Shown here piece by piece: positions 1 through 10,800 of a stretch of DNA of 28,456 nucleotides; position 1 is the first letter of the stretch, and each line of letters starts with the position of its first letter. A model generated the notes under the pieces. The model saw nothing but the letters and a program-made list of their open reading frames with translations, did not search any database and had not been told where the DNA came from. The stretch spans positions 789-29,244 of the forward strand of contig JADGJA010000222.1 in assembly GCA_027596035.1 (NCBI GenBank), read 5' to 3'. The translations under genes were made by a program, and so were the position numbers. This stretch comes from Thoreauomyces humboldtii (Eukaryota > Chytridiomycota > Chytridiomycetes > Spizellomycetales > Powellomycetaceae).

Positions 1-177
1 TTTTCCTCTTTCCTCTTTCCTCCTTCTTCCCCACGTCAAACACCTCGCCCTAAACCTCCTCCATAATCGGTTAAAATATTTTTACACATTTTTTTTATGG
101 TCCCATCGTTAAAAACCCCCCCCCCCCCCGCCTCGCTCGCTCTCTTACCCTCACGTGTGAAAACTCTGTGACACGGA
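1..177 (+). promoter_or_regulatory. 5' flank of the DEAD-box helicase gene
   Basis: This is AT- and pyrimidine-rich sequence upstream of the helicase start codon. A TA-rich stretch (about 70-83) could serve as a core promoter element. A run of 14 C (116-129) follows a short A run about 50 bp before the ATG. No gene is visible here. The promoter role is inferred from position only. Confidence 0.4.
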
Positions 178-2037
178 ATGTCTGCACAACAACAACCGCA
201 GCAACCGCCCTCAGGCGGAGGGGCAAAGGCTCCTCGCTCCAGGAACAGAGGTCCACGTCGTCCTGCCACCGCAAGCGTCCCAGGAGACGGTCGTCCTCAG
301 CAGCAGCCACAGGGAGCAACAGGAGGTCCCGCCCGACCCCCTAGATCTCGCGGTGGACCTGGTGGTCAAAATACCTCGAGTGACGGCTCCCAGCAACAGC
401 ATTCGGCTGGTGGTCATCCTCGCCCACCCCGCAATCACAGCGCCCGGACGGATCCTCGTCGCCCAGCAGGGTCAGCCCCTCACCAGCAGCAGCAGCAGCA
501 GCAGGGTGCGGCCCCTGCTCCGCGTTCCCATGCATCAACGATACCCGCGCAACAAGACTTGCTGGCAGCTGGTAGCGACGTTCCCCAGGAGCGGTTTGAC
601 AGTCTGGTGCAAAAGGGGCTCGTCTCGGCAGAGACCCTTCGCGGTATTCCTCACGAGTTCATGACCCCTGTCCAAGCTCTCTCGCTTCCCATCATCCTTC
701 AGGGTCAGGATTGCTTGGCGCAGGCAAAGACTGGAACCGGCAAGACCATCGCCTTCCTTGTTCCCTCCATCGAGCTCCTCCGACGACGTGGCGTCACCAC
801 TGGGGTCAACATCCTCATCATCTCCCCCACCAGGGAACTCGCGTTCCAAATCGGGGAAGAAGCCAAGACCTTGGTCAAGTTCGATCAAGGGCGGATCGGC
901 GTGCAGATGGTCGTCGGAGGAACGCCCGTCAACAAGGACGTCAGAGCTCTTCAGAGCCAGCCCTGTCAGATCCTCGTGGGAACGCCTGGCCGTCTCCTGG
1001 ACTTGCTGCAGAACTACAACCTCAAGGCCGGATGCTCCAAGCTCAAGGTCCTCATCCTCGATGAGGCCGACCGACTGCTCGAGCAAGGCTTCCGGCAGGA
1101 CATTGAGCGCATCCTCACCTACCTCCCTCAGAAGACGTCGGTCCCTCGTCAGACTCTCCTCTTCTCGGCCACCATCCCGGCGGGCGTCAAGGAGATTGCG
1201 AGCCTCGCTCTGAGCAAGGATTTCAAGTTCATCAGCACCGTCAACAAGTCGGACGTCGATACACATCAACACGTGGCTCAGTTCCTCATCCAGGCTCCCC
1301 TCGCGAACTCGCAGGCCGCAACCTTCAGCCTCCTTCAGGCCCTGAACGCACAGGGAAAGTCCAAGGTCGTCGTGTTCCTTCCCACCGCAAGGGCCACGCA
1401 GCTCGCATACGAGTGCTTCCAGGCCATGCGCAAGGACTTTCTGCCTCTCCCGTCCTGGGAGCTCCACTCCCGAAAGTCGCAGAGCGCGCGCACAAAGACA
1501 TCGGACGCCTTCAAGGACGCCCCTCGAGGCGTCCTCTTCTCGTCCGACGTCAGCGCCCGCGGCATGGACTTTCCGGACGTGGCCGCCGTCGTCCAGTGCG
1601 GCGTGCCCCAGAACAGGGAGCAGTACGTCCATCGGCTGGGTCGTACCGCGCGAGCAGGCAAGGAGGGCGAAGGATACCTGATCCTGGCTCCCTTCGAAGA
1701 GTTCTTCGTCAACAAGCTCAAGGGCATGGACGTCCAGACCGTCACCCTGGACAACGTGCTCGCGGTGCAACCCTACGTCGACGACGCCTACACCCGCGTC
1801 GACGACCTCACGAAGAACCAAACCTACTCTGCTTGGATCGGTTACTACAAGGGTTGGCTGAAGGACATGAGGTGGACCTCGACCATGCTCGTCCAGGCCG
1901 CCAACGCCTTTGCCGAGAACATTGGCTGCAGGGGAATCCCCGAGATCCCCGCGCAGACCGTCGGAAAGATGGGTCTCAAGGGCGTTCCCGGACTCAACGT
2001 CGTGAAGGGGATCCAGAAGGGCCGCGGAGGTCGATGA
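178..2037 (+). CDS. DEAD-box ATP-dependent RNA helicase, Mss116-like
   Basis: This is an intronless 619-residue RNA helicase that would use ATP to unwind RNA duplexes. All core motifs can be read: Q motif (F140, TPVQ with Q166), motif I AKTGTGKT (183-190), Ia SPTREL (216-221), Ib GTPGR (268-272), II DEAD (295-298), III SAT (330-332), V around SARGMD (459-464) and VI HRLGRTAR (485-492). About 130 N-terminal residues are low-complexity, rich in Gln, Pro, Arg and Gly, with a Q7 run. The C-terminal extension (about 550-619) ends in a basic GRGGR tail. Core order and the C-terminal extension resemble the Mss116/CYT-19 group, which acts on mitochondrial group I and II introns. There is no obvious mitochondrial targeting sequence at the N terminus, so a cytosolic or nuclear role is possible. 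The start was chosen as the first ATG of the frame. The helicase call is firm; the subfamily is an inference. Confidence 0.93.
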   Translation: MSAQQQPQQPPSGGGAKAPRSRNRGPRRPATASVPGDGRPQQQPQGATGGPARPPRSRGGPGGQNTSSDGSQQQHSAGGHPRPPRNHSARTDPRRPAGSAPHQQQQQQQGAAPAPRSHASTIPAQQDLLAAGSDVPQERFDSLVQKGLVSAETLRGIPHEFMTPVQALSLPIILQGQDCLAQAKTGTGKTIAFLVPSIELLRRRGVTTGVNILIISPTRELAFQIGEEAKTLVKFDQGRIGVQMVVGGTPVNKDVRALQSQPCQILVGTPGRLLDLLQNYNLKAGCSKLKVLILDEADRLLEQGFRQDIERILTYLPQKTSVPRQTLLFSATIPAGVKEIASLALSKDFKFISTVNKSDVDTHQHVAQFLIQAPLANSQAATFSLLQALNAQGKSKVVVFLPTARATQLAYECFQAMRKDFLPLPSWELHSRKSQSARTKTSDAFKDAPRGVLFSSDVSARGMDFPDVAAVVQCGVPQNREQYVHRLGRTARAGKEGEGYLILAPFEEFFVNKLKGMDVQTVTLDNVLAVQPYVDDAYTRVDDLTKNQTYSAWIGYYKGWLKDMRWTSTMLVQAANAFAENIGCRGIPEIPAQTVGKMGLKGVPGLNVVKGIQKGRGGR

Positions 2038-2455
2038 TGATCGATCGAAATTGGGTCGTAGGGGGATCGTTGTAGAGGGTTGGAAAGAAAGTTGAAAGAA
2101 GAGGGTCTTTCATTGGTTTTTTCATTTGACACGCGACTCCGGGTCGTGGGTTGGATGAAGGACGAGTACATAAACGTCGTAATTGCTGTAATTTAAACGA
2201 ATATGATAGAGACATGCATGTGAACACACCATTCAGAAGCGTGCGCGATCCTCTTGGCGCAACGGAGATCAGCTTCTTCGACGATGATTCACGTGTGTAT
2301 TTCAAGGGAAAAAAGAACGAGGATGTACAGTATCCGCCATTTGGAGACCAGCTCCGCAACTGTGATTGGTATGTAAGAGTATGTAAGATGAGGAAAAAGA
2401 ACGATTATATGTGGACAGAGAATCCGAATACGCTTAGTCGCTTGACTTTTGGGCT
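2038..2455. other. Convergent intergenic region (3' ends of helicase and RRxS protein)
   Basis: This is 418 bp between two stop codons on opposite strands. It is more AT-rich than the flanking exons and must hold both 3' UTRs and terminators. I see no additional gene or clear polyadenylation hexamer. Confidence 0.6.
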
Positions 2456-3845
2456 TCAGGAAAGGAATAGCAAGCTAAGAGGCCTGAACTTGTTGGACCG
2501 CTTGACTGGGGGAGGTTTCACAGTGGGTCGATTATCGCCAAGAATGATGAGCGACCGTCGTCCAGGAGTTGCCGGAGCCAAGGCGGGAACACCGACGCCA
2601 CCGTTGCTGCTGCCGCAGCTAGACCCGGAAGGGTACGCGGTGATACCCATGTCGTGGGGCCTCATCTGCAGGCCCTGTAGGGTCTTGGACGCTTTGATAT
2701 CCTCTGTCGAGAAAGCGACGAGCGGTCCCTCGGTGGGTGTGACGGGTGGAGAGGGGAAGTCGTGGGGGGAGGCGTATCCTGGGTACGCTCCGGCGTGGGA
2801 GGAAACCATGCTGTAGCGACGGTGGTCTTGGGGCAAGGGTCGGTGACGCGGCAGTGTGTTTCCGAAGGTCGTTTTCGAAGACGCGGGCAACAGCGCCAGG
2901 GGCACATCGTCGTCCTCGTCTTCTTCCTCGATCTGCGACTTGCTCGGCATGGATGAGATCGGCATGGAAGGCGGGAACGACATGGAGACGCGGTGCATGT
3001 CGCGACGTGTTCGTTGCAGCGTGGGGATGGTCGGGCGGCTCAGAGGCTGCGGATGCTGCTGGAATGGGTACTGGAAGCCCATCTCGTGAGGTAGAGGCTC
3101 ATAGCAGGACGCACGACGAGAATCTGCCGGATGCACGAGGGGTGCACCTGCGTACGACATGGGCCGTTGCTGCGGGAAGAAAGATGAGCGGCGGTCGATG
3201 CGTACGGCAGCAGGTGGGGACCCTTGAGGTGACGGAGGTGGGAAGTACGAGTTCCAACGAGGGTCATTGTATGGTGAAGAGACGGCGTAGGCTAGCGGCA
3301 TGGAGTCATTGCACGAGCTCCTACGGACATCGTGATACGCGGCGGGTGGATATTGGGAGGGAGACGAAGACAAGACGATGGACTTTCGCTTCGAAGGGTT
3401 CGGTGTCGTGTTCCGGTGGTCGAGGGATGGCCGACGGACGTCCACAGATGCTCTCCGACTGTTTGCGAAGATTGCTGGGGAGGCGACCTTTTTGGGCGGT
3501 GCGTCGGAGGCGCGGCGGCTGAGAAACGTTGAGCACGGATGAGTTTCGGGTTTCCTTCGAACGAGCACATCTCGAACGGGCGACTCACCCCATTGATCCT
3601 CCTGGCGAGCTGGGAAGAACGAACGATTGTCGCTTGGCATACTTTGCTCTTTTAATCTCCTCCCGCTTGAACGCCGAGTCCTGTCGCTGACGCAACTTCT
3701 CGGCTTCTTTCGCGGTGGCGTCCTCCTCATGCTTGTTCATCACGCCAAGGACATCGGCAAGGAAGTCATCGCCACCCAGAAAGCTGCTGTTTGGAGTGAT
3801 GTCCGTCGGGGATGCAGTCATGGTCGGGGTAACTTGGTCGAGCAT
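2456..3845 (-). CDS. Unrecognised 439-aa protein with repeated RRxS (basophilic kinase) motifs
   Basis: The gene has two exons, 3845-3589 and 3518-2456, joined across a 70-nt GTGAGT...CAG intron; the splice is in frame and gives 439 residues. I do not recognise the family. The N-terminal part (about 22-74) is charged and probably helical. The rest is disordered and rich in Ser, Pro, Arg and Tyr. It carries at least seven RRxS sites (S90, S110, S117, S154, S198, S223, S322) plus two KRxS sites (S74, S132). RRxS is the consensus for protein kinase A and related kinases. An acidic patch lies near 283-290. The C terminus is a compact basic-hydrophobic segment (about 405-439) that looks conserved. 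A later ATG at residue 9 is possible. It may be a signalling substrate or scaffold. The coding call rests on the clean splice and biased composition; function is unknown. Confidence 0.72.
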
Positions 3846-4597
3846 TGTTATCGAACCCCAGGTGTTTCTTGGCAAACCCGGGAACGGGGCGAGATGTGTC
3901 GAAGGAGCCTTTATATGCCGCGCACGATGTGACGAAGAGTGATGCGCTTGGGTGGGGCAAGAAGAAAAAAGGGGTCGATCGTCGAGGGACGTGCGATAAA
4001 AGAGCGGGAAATGGTACAGCTGATGCAAAAGCCCAACGTTGGGATGTGCTTGGTTGGGTTCGGAGATGGGAAGCGAGCCACGTTTGATTTTGCCGGACGG
4101 AAAGAGGCGAGGAAGGACACGAGATGGGGTTTACAGTGTGCAACGGTGCGGAGCGGCGATTAGATGAACAACAGTGTCATATATGGTACAGTACAGTAGA
4201 GCACGAACTCTATATGCCGCCGTTTTGTGTTCAGCAAGGTTCGCCCCCCGCGCTCCCCCGCTGAACCCGACGGTCCGGTTGTGTCGGGATGTCTCACACA
4301 GCCTTGCCGCTGTCTGTAGTCACAAACTGGGGCTCTACGGTCTCCCATCCCTCCCAGTGTTGCGGCGCCATTTTTCAACTCCCTCGTCTCCTTCGGGGCC
4401 CCCTTGGAAACGATGAAACAAATCCGGGGATCGGGGAAGCGTAGGAGAACCGGAAAGGGGGTATGCCGTCCGTATACCACAACTGTACTGGCAGAGATGG
4501 ATCGAGGCCAGCTGGGACCGCACTCGCACTTGAGGAGACTACAGTTCATGCTACTATCAAGAGATAAAGTTGATATATGATGCTCAGATGCCCCTTT
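3846..4597. other. Intergenic region upstream of the RRxS gene and downstream of the ammonium transporter
   Basis: This is 752 bp with no convincing gene. Both adjacent genes point left, so it holds the promoter of the RRxS-motif gene (right after 3845) and the 3' flank of the transporter. The open frames inside lack plausible composition or splice context. A TA-rich stretch around 4178-4215 is visible, but no motif can be assigned. Confidence 0.55.
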
Positions 4598-6240
4598 CTA
4601 GACGCGACCCACGTCCACAGGCTCGAGGGCAATCTCATTTGCCGCGCTGCTAACATCCAATGCCGTTTCACCACTTGCCGCGGTCGCCGTTCGATGGTAA
4701 TTGTCTGGTCAACCGGTTGACGTGGTGAGCTCCAAGTCCATCCAATGTCGCGCTCCGCCGGATACTCACATGCGTATTCTCCCATTTGGGCGAGATCCAG
4801 GCCAAGACTCTCGTGGCTTTCCTTGACGCGGAGCTACAACGGAGACCGATTTAGTCAGCCCCTCGAAATCCATCAGAGACTAACGAGTCTTGCCAAAAAC
4901 TTACATGCAGACCGGGCACTCTGTCCATGACCCAAAAGCACACGTACGTCACCACGAATGCCCAAGTTGCGCAAGCCAGCGTCGCATATGCCTGGATGCC
5001 GAGCTGCCGATAGTTTTGATCCAGCCATCCGCCCACCTTGTCGGGCGTGTCGAGAGCGATGATGGAACCTCTTGCAAACACCCCAGTCAAGAGATTACCT
5101 AGAAGAGATTACGCAAGAACGCCGACTCGTTTCATACGCCGACTCCATGTACGGCCCTTGAAAAAGATTACCTAGAACACCGCCGACTCCATGTACGGCC
5201 CACACATCCAAGGTGTCGTCCAATCCCCTTCGAGACTGCACGAAGGCCGCCACGAGCCGACAGACGGAACCCGCGACCAGTCCGATGATCGCACCGGCCC
5301 AGATCTCGACAAATCCAGCCGCTGGTGTTATGGCAACGAGTCCGGCGACGGCACCTAGACAGAAACCGACGCACGAGTACTTTCTTCCGTTGTTCCAAAA
5401 GTCCCAGAACATCCAGGCCAGACCGCCGCTGGAGGCGCTGATATTGGTGACGAGGAGGGCCATCCCCGCACGACGCGACGAGTTCAGCGCACTGCCACCG
5501 TTGAATCCCAGCCATCCGAACCAAAGAAGCGCCGTCCCGAGGCAGACGAAGCCGAGGTTGTGGGGCTTTTCGTCGGCGATACGTTGACGACGAGGGCCTA
5601 TGAAGCTCGCGAACGCCAGTCCGGAAAACCCGCTTACGACTTCGACGGGACATCCCCCGGCAAAGTCCAGGTAACCGCGAACGTGGAGCCATCCGTTAGG
5701 AGCCCAAACCCAGTAGGCAACGACATCGTACACGACCGTCGTCCACACGACGATGAACATCAAGCTCGGCAGTATGCGAGTCCTGTCGGCAGCGGATCCG
5801 AAAGGCAGAGCCGCGGTGATGGCGGCGAACATGCACTGGAATATGCAGAACACATCGGTCGACACGGTCGTTCCGGTGTATGTGTTCTGATCGGCCACCC
5901 GCCTGAGGCCGAGGTAATGGCCGTCCCCGAAGAACGATCCTCCTGTTGGCGAAAAGGCAAGCGAGAAGCCCCATAAGAACCACTGGAGCGATACGATGGC
6001 CAGACTGAGCATGCAGAGGTGGAGAAAGACAAGTGCATTTTTGTGATGACTGAGGCCCGAGTAAAAGTAGCCGAGGCCGGGTACCTGAGCAGGATTAAAC
6101 TCAAACATGAGGACGTGGGATCAAGGTTTTGAGAGGGTGGGAAAAGCGCAAGAGAATACCATGATAAGCACTAATGCGCTTGAGCACATGACCCAGGCGT
6201 TCGCGGCGACGTCAACGGTAGAATCCGATGTAGTGGCCAT
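4598..6240 (-). CDS. Ammonium transporter, Amt/Mep family (Mep1/3-like)
   Basis: This is a plasma-membrane ammonium permease of 452 residues in five exons: 6240-6160, 6084-5172, 5098-4905, 4833-4770 and 4704-4598. Introns are 75, 73, 71 and 65 nt. Exon 1 supplies the first helix (ANAWVM) and splices to the family signature PGLGYFYSG. Other hallmarks are the conserved Asp167 in GYLDFAGG, WFGWLGFNGGSAL, and His325 in VHGVGG. The first residue of the usual twin-His pore pair is Glu175 rather than His, eight residues after Asp167. Glu at that site is known for yeast Mep1 and Mep3, while the sensor Mep2 has His. The C-terminal tail is cytosolic, with a FAQMG-like segment and an acidic end (LEPVDVGRV). 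Length fits the family. The second intron is unusual: it has a weak donor and shares repeats with the flanking exon. The gene is divergent from a Tag1-like gene. Confidence 0.92.
5092..5201. repeat. Nested tandem duplication at the second intron of the ammonium transporter
   Basis: A 13-bp direct repeat (agattacctagaa) occurs at 5092-5104 and 5165-5177, spaced by 73 bp, exactly the length of the intron (5171-5099). Each copy covers one splice junction. A second identical 21-bp direct repeat lies at 5137-5157 (inside the intron) and 5181-5201 (in the exon encoding AVHGVGG). A third, diverged partial copy lies around 5106-5128. The intron is thus mostly built from duplicated exon sequence. The repeats are seen directly; that the duplication created the intron is inference. 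Confidence 0.88.
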
Positions 6241-7866
6241 GGTTGGTTCGGGAAGCGCTCACAGCGTGCGATGTTCGAAAGCTGTACGAAGGACAAGACC
6301 CATTCAACAGACTGTGGACATGATACAACTGTTACTGCAGTCGTCTCTTTACAACGTAGAGATCTGCTCCCTGCCATCAGAAACCTTTCGCTTGTTTTTG
6401 GTTTGGCAGATGCTCCTTCTCGCACCGATAAGATTGCTGGATCGACAGCCATCCCATCCCTTTTGGCAACGAGCAGTCGAACCTGCCGCGGCGTGCGGTA
6501 ATACCGGTACTCGGTCATCACCGCCGAAAGGTCCCTCAACCCCGATGTTCTCATGGTCTTGCTTAGACCCATCTCAAAAAAGTTTGTTCCGAGCTCAGGA
6601 TCGCCATCATGGGGGTCGTCAATCGGGACGCCGAAAGACTTCTGCCGTGCTTCTTGGTAACGTTCCGTCCCAGCTCCCACCTACCGAGAACAGCAATCCC
6701 GGAAATCTTGCGGACAGACTGACGAGCATCGACCGTCCTGCTCCTCGAAAAGCTGGGCATCAGCGACCTGTCAAGTTTCAATTCCTGGGCCGCCCTTCTC
6801 ATGCGGTTCTGATGCAAGCTTTGGAGGATCTGCACCGCCCGCAAGCCATTGGACAACGACGGCCAACCCACGAACCCGGGTCCTTGAACCGGATGTACAA
6901 TACTGTATGCACCCGTGGGGCTGCCAGATCGAGGTAAAAAGTGAGCAGAATCGCGGTCGCTATTTATCTGGACCTGCACGCCGGATGATCGACAGAATCG
7001 ATTTCTGGTGTGCTGGGGGCCAAACGGGGAGGTGCGAAGCCAGCGGATGGCGGCTTCTGCCCATGCTTCAGACGGCTTCAGCTGTTGAAGGCTGTTGTCA
7101 CCTGGGACCGAAGCGAGGTGGGCAACGAGGTGGGCAACGAGGTGTGGCTTTATGCTGTTTTGTACACGGAAAATGCTAGAAACGCCGGTCGTCGACGCTG
7201 AGTGCCCTCCCGATCGTGTACGGAGGGAACGTTGGGAATGCCTGCCGTCTTTCTTCGGAAGGTGCGCACAGCGGTGGGACAAGCGTCCAAAATAAGAAGA
7301 AAGAGAAAGAGAAGGTGCAGTTCCGTAGTACAAGGCAGGACGACGGTACCAGCTGTTTCAAAAGGCACCACCCCCTTTCCAGGGGGCAGTGGGGTCATTG
7401 GCCGTGCGTCAGGTTCTTTCGGCTTCCCGTTTCCGATCCTACCACCCACCCTTCCTCCGTCCACTCGCTTTTTTTCGCATTCCCCGTCGTCAGCCCCTCT
7501 GCTGTGTGGCTTACCACTCGCAGCACTCGGACCCACCGCCAGATCCCCTCCAATCCCCATTCGGTCAACCTTTTTGTCAAGGGACAACAGCAACCTTCGA
7601 CATCCGCAGTTCCAGCTCACTCCCAACCCCCTCCCAGCGCAAAACATCCACGCAGCACTCCAACCGACCGTCCGGAGGCTCCCTCACCCCACAACACTCG
7701 CGATAGCCAGGCATCCAGCCACGATATCGTCGCAACATTTCCACCTCCACTACCACCACCACCTCGTTTCATCCTGGCGACGATAGAAGCCCCACGGTGG
7801 CTTCCCGTCCCGCCAGCCATAGCCAGGCTGGCAAGCCGCGCCAGACGGCCACAAAGGCGAGATACC
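6241..7866. promoter_or_regulatory. 1.6-kb divergent intergenic region between ammonium transporter and Tag1-like gene
   Basis: This is the longest divergent spacer in the window. No gene is supported: open frames on both strands lack family resemblance and plausible composition. The right half (about 7440-7860) is C-rich on the + strand, as in a long 5' leader. A GATAAG (6427-6432), the core of fungal GATA-factor sites, lies about 190 bp upstream of the transporter start, and a TTATC (6964-6968) lies further out. GATA factors are known to drive ammonium permease genes in fungi, but single short matches like these are weak evidence. Confidence 0.4.
7114..7144. repeat. Short tandem repeat, 12-bp unit, about 2.6 copies
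   Basis: The unit cgaggtgggcaa is repeated at 7114-7125 and 7126-7137, with a partial third copy to 7144. It lies in the divergent spacer between the ammonium transporter and the Tag1-like gene. No function can be assigned. Confidence 0.8.
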
Positions 7867-10800
7867 ATGCAGAGCCTCCACTCCACCACCTCTTCAGACG
7901 ACACCCTCGACACCCTCGATACCGCCAGCACCTTGGACTCTGCCTTCACTGCAGAGTCGTCCGAGTACTCCTTCACCACCGTCGACTCGGCCGACCACCT
8001 CGACAACCGATTGTCCGTGGCCTCCTCCGCTCGCTCCACAGACAACCTGTTGGAGCAGCCATCCACCACCAAAGAGTCTTCCGACACGAAAGAGGCTCCT
8101 CCTGCCAACTGGGCCTATCCAGAGACTTCTCCAGAGTACTTTTACCGTGAGGAGGCGCCTCCGTACTCGCCGCCAGAGACCGACGTCGAGAACCCAAATC
8201 GCTGGTCTGCCGCGGAGCCTCGACATCGAAAGCGACGCTGCGGAGGGAGGCTCACTCGATGTCAGTACGTGATGGTCATCGTGGCAGGGGTCATCATCGG
8301 CCTGATGGCCATCTTGCTACCAATCGTCAAGTTTGTAGTCATACCCCATGCCATCAAGGTGAGTAATCACCACGCGATTCGAGGTTACGTCCTTTTCCCG
8401 AAGGCTGATCCGATCCGCTATTTCAGACAAAGTTCAAAACAGGCAACTTCGGAGGACAAGGGAACATGCTTCAGGAAGTCTCCTGGGATGACGTCAATCT
8501 CAAGAATCTCACAGACTCTGGGCTTCACGTCAAGCTTGCAGCCGGAGTTTCCAATACCCAGTTGCCCATCACGTTCGCGTACGCCGGAATCGAGCCAACT
8601 ACCTTTCACTTCAGCGATGCCGCTTCCGGGCAAACTCTCTTCCAAGTCCGGTTGTCTAATGGCATTTACGTCAACGGAACCTCGGATCTTTACGTTCTTC
8701 AGGTTTGGATCACAATGGCGGTTTCCATCTTGTCTTACTAGCTGGCTCACGTCTCGCGTCTGCGCAGCATACTCTTGGAGTCAACTTTCCGAATCTGACT
8801 CAAGCACAGGACACTCTCAATCTCATCATCGCAGCTGCGCATTCCAATGACACCCATATACCCATACCCATGACCATCAAGATAACCGCCACAGCATCTG
8901 TGAACATCATGGGCATCATCTTTGCTGACCTGGACCTCGAGCGGAACCAGACGGTTGACGTGCTCTCATTCGCCTGGACGGTCCGGAAGCTCATCAGCGC
9001 ACCGCCTCACCACGGAGGCAACTTCACGCATCCGGCGTGGAACGGTAACGGAACGCAGGCTGGCCACTCGGGGCGACCGCCAGTCTCCAACGCGTTCAAC
9101 GTCACGCTCTCCCGGAGGGATGGCGACGGATTTCATGGCCCGCCTCCCGGGCCCACCGGTTTGGCCGCCTCGATCACGCTTAGCGGACTGGAAGTGGATG
9201 TCACCGACAGTCGCGTCAGTACTTCGGTCACCGGGTCCTTTGTAATGGATCAACCTCTTACGGTAGCCATTGGCGAAATAACATTCACGACCGTCGTGAA
9301 TGCGCAGCCACTGGCCGCTGTAACGATATCCGGACTTTCCGTGCGACGCGCTGACAGCACTTTCGCTGCCAAGGTCGCCCTCAACCCACTCGAGCAGGGC
9401 GACACCTCAGTCTTGAGGACCGTAATAGGGCAGGTTGTTGGCGGGAACAGTACGGATGGATGCACCGTCGGTGTTCGGAATGTTACCTTTCGCGATACGG
9501 ATGGCAATCCGGTCGCCTGGCTCAACACAGTGCTCTCCCCTATCAGTCTGGACGCCAGCCTTGATGTCTTTCGCGCAAAGCTTGCCGCCATCGCCAGCAT
9601 AGGTGCGTCTCCTTCGACTCAGCTCCAAGTACAATCTGTTGCCGTCGAGATGAAGGTGAGTTGAAGCAATGTACCAAGGACCTTGATTATCATAAAGAAA
9701 CTGAATCGAAATCCGTATCTGTTAGCCGGACAACGTCGTTAGCGTGACACCTGTCCTGCTCGCCAAACTTCCGTTTGACGCGCGCATCGATATCACTCAG
9801 GTGTCCGGCCAGATCCGAGCAGGCGGCAAGGGTGCCGTAGCGTCGTTCCTTATGGCGCCAGCGCAGGTCAACGGCACTGGCGAGCAAACGGTCACTTTGC
9901 CTTTGCAATTTCGGTTCGCCACGTCCGCCGAGGCTCAGGCCAGCGTGGCGCGCATCGCCAATCAGCTCGTCTCGCGACCCATGGCGATGATACATCTCAG
10001 TCAGTTTCAAATCGGTGGTCGCGAGGGTCAGCAATCTGAACTCAATGCTCTGGCAAGCCTCATATCCGTGCCCGTGCCGATTCACAGCCACATGCTGCTG
10101 TCGACACTGAACACGAGTCTAGCGACGGGTTCCGTGACTGAGGCGGCGATATCGAGACTAGATGTGAAGCTGCAGGAAACAAGCTTCAATATTCAGGCCG
10201 GCGCACAATTCTTGCAGCCGTTTCCCGTCAATTTGGTTCTACCCTATGTCAGCCTGGGGCTTGGCGTCGATGATCAAGACTTGCTGACAGCAAGTCTGAG
10301 CGGCTTGTCGCTGTGGAAGGTAAGCACCCATCGCATATGTGAAAGGAAATGGAACAACCTTCTAATTGTTCTTTCCACTTGAAGGACACTAAGGATGTGA
10401 ACGTCACGGCATCGGGGACTTTGGCGAACGATCCGGCAGTCGGTGCAAAGTTGCAAAGTGTCATCGCGCAATTCAACGGAACGGCCGAGGATGGAAGCGC
10501 TCTGGTCTTGCGCGGCATCTCCTTTGGTGTTGGCCCCAACGACTCTATCAAGCTCTTCGACGCACTGAACTTGACCCTTCCCACTGAGACATTGCAAGAC
10601 TTCTTTGCGGCCGCGCGAAAGAGAACCGCAGCCATCTCTCTGAGCCTTGCGAACATGCAGGACGTCAGTTTGGCAAATATCATTCCGGCGATCACCACCG
10701 CCAGCTTGTCAGCGACGGCTAAAGGCCTTGCGCTCTCTGCTCAAGGAAACGTCACGAATCCTTTGGCCATCTCCGCAGACGCCCCCTTGTTTGGGGTGGA

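Noticed and set aside
535..1821. 428-codon open frame on the minus strand
   Set aside because: It lies antisense to the DEAD-box helicase, whose motifs are complete. Long antisense frames are common in GC-rich coding DNA, and this one has no recognisable motif.
2151..3522. Two + strand open frames (221 and 258 codons)
   Set aside because: They lie opposite the RRxS-motif gene, which has a clean intron and strong composition bias. The + frames show no domain.
5560..6937. + strand open frames of 138 and 276 codons
   Set aside because: The first is antisense to the ammonium transporter. The second overlaps its 5' exon and the divergent spacer and has no motif.
6563..7333. 256-codon minus-strand open frame in the divergent spacer
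   Set aside because: Composition is irregular and no domain or splice partner was found. It is best explained as chance in a 1.6-kb intergenic region.
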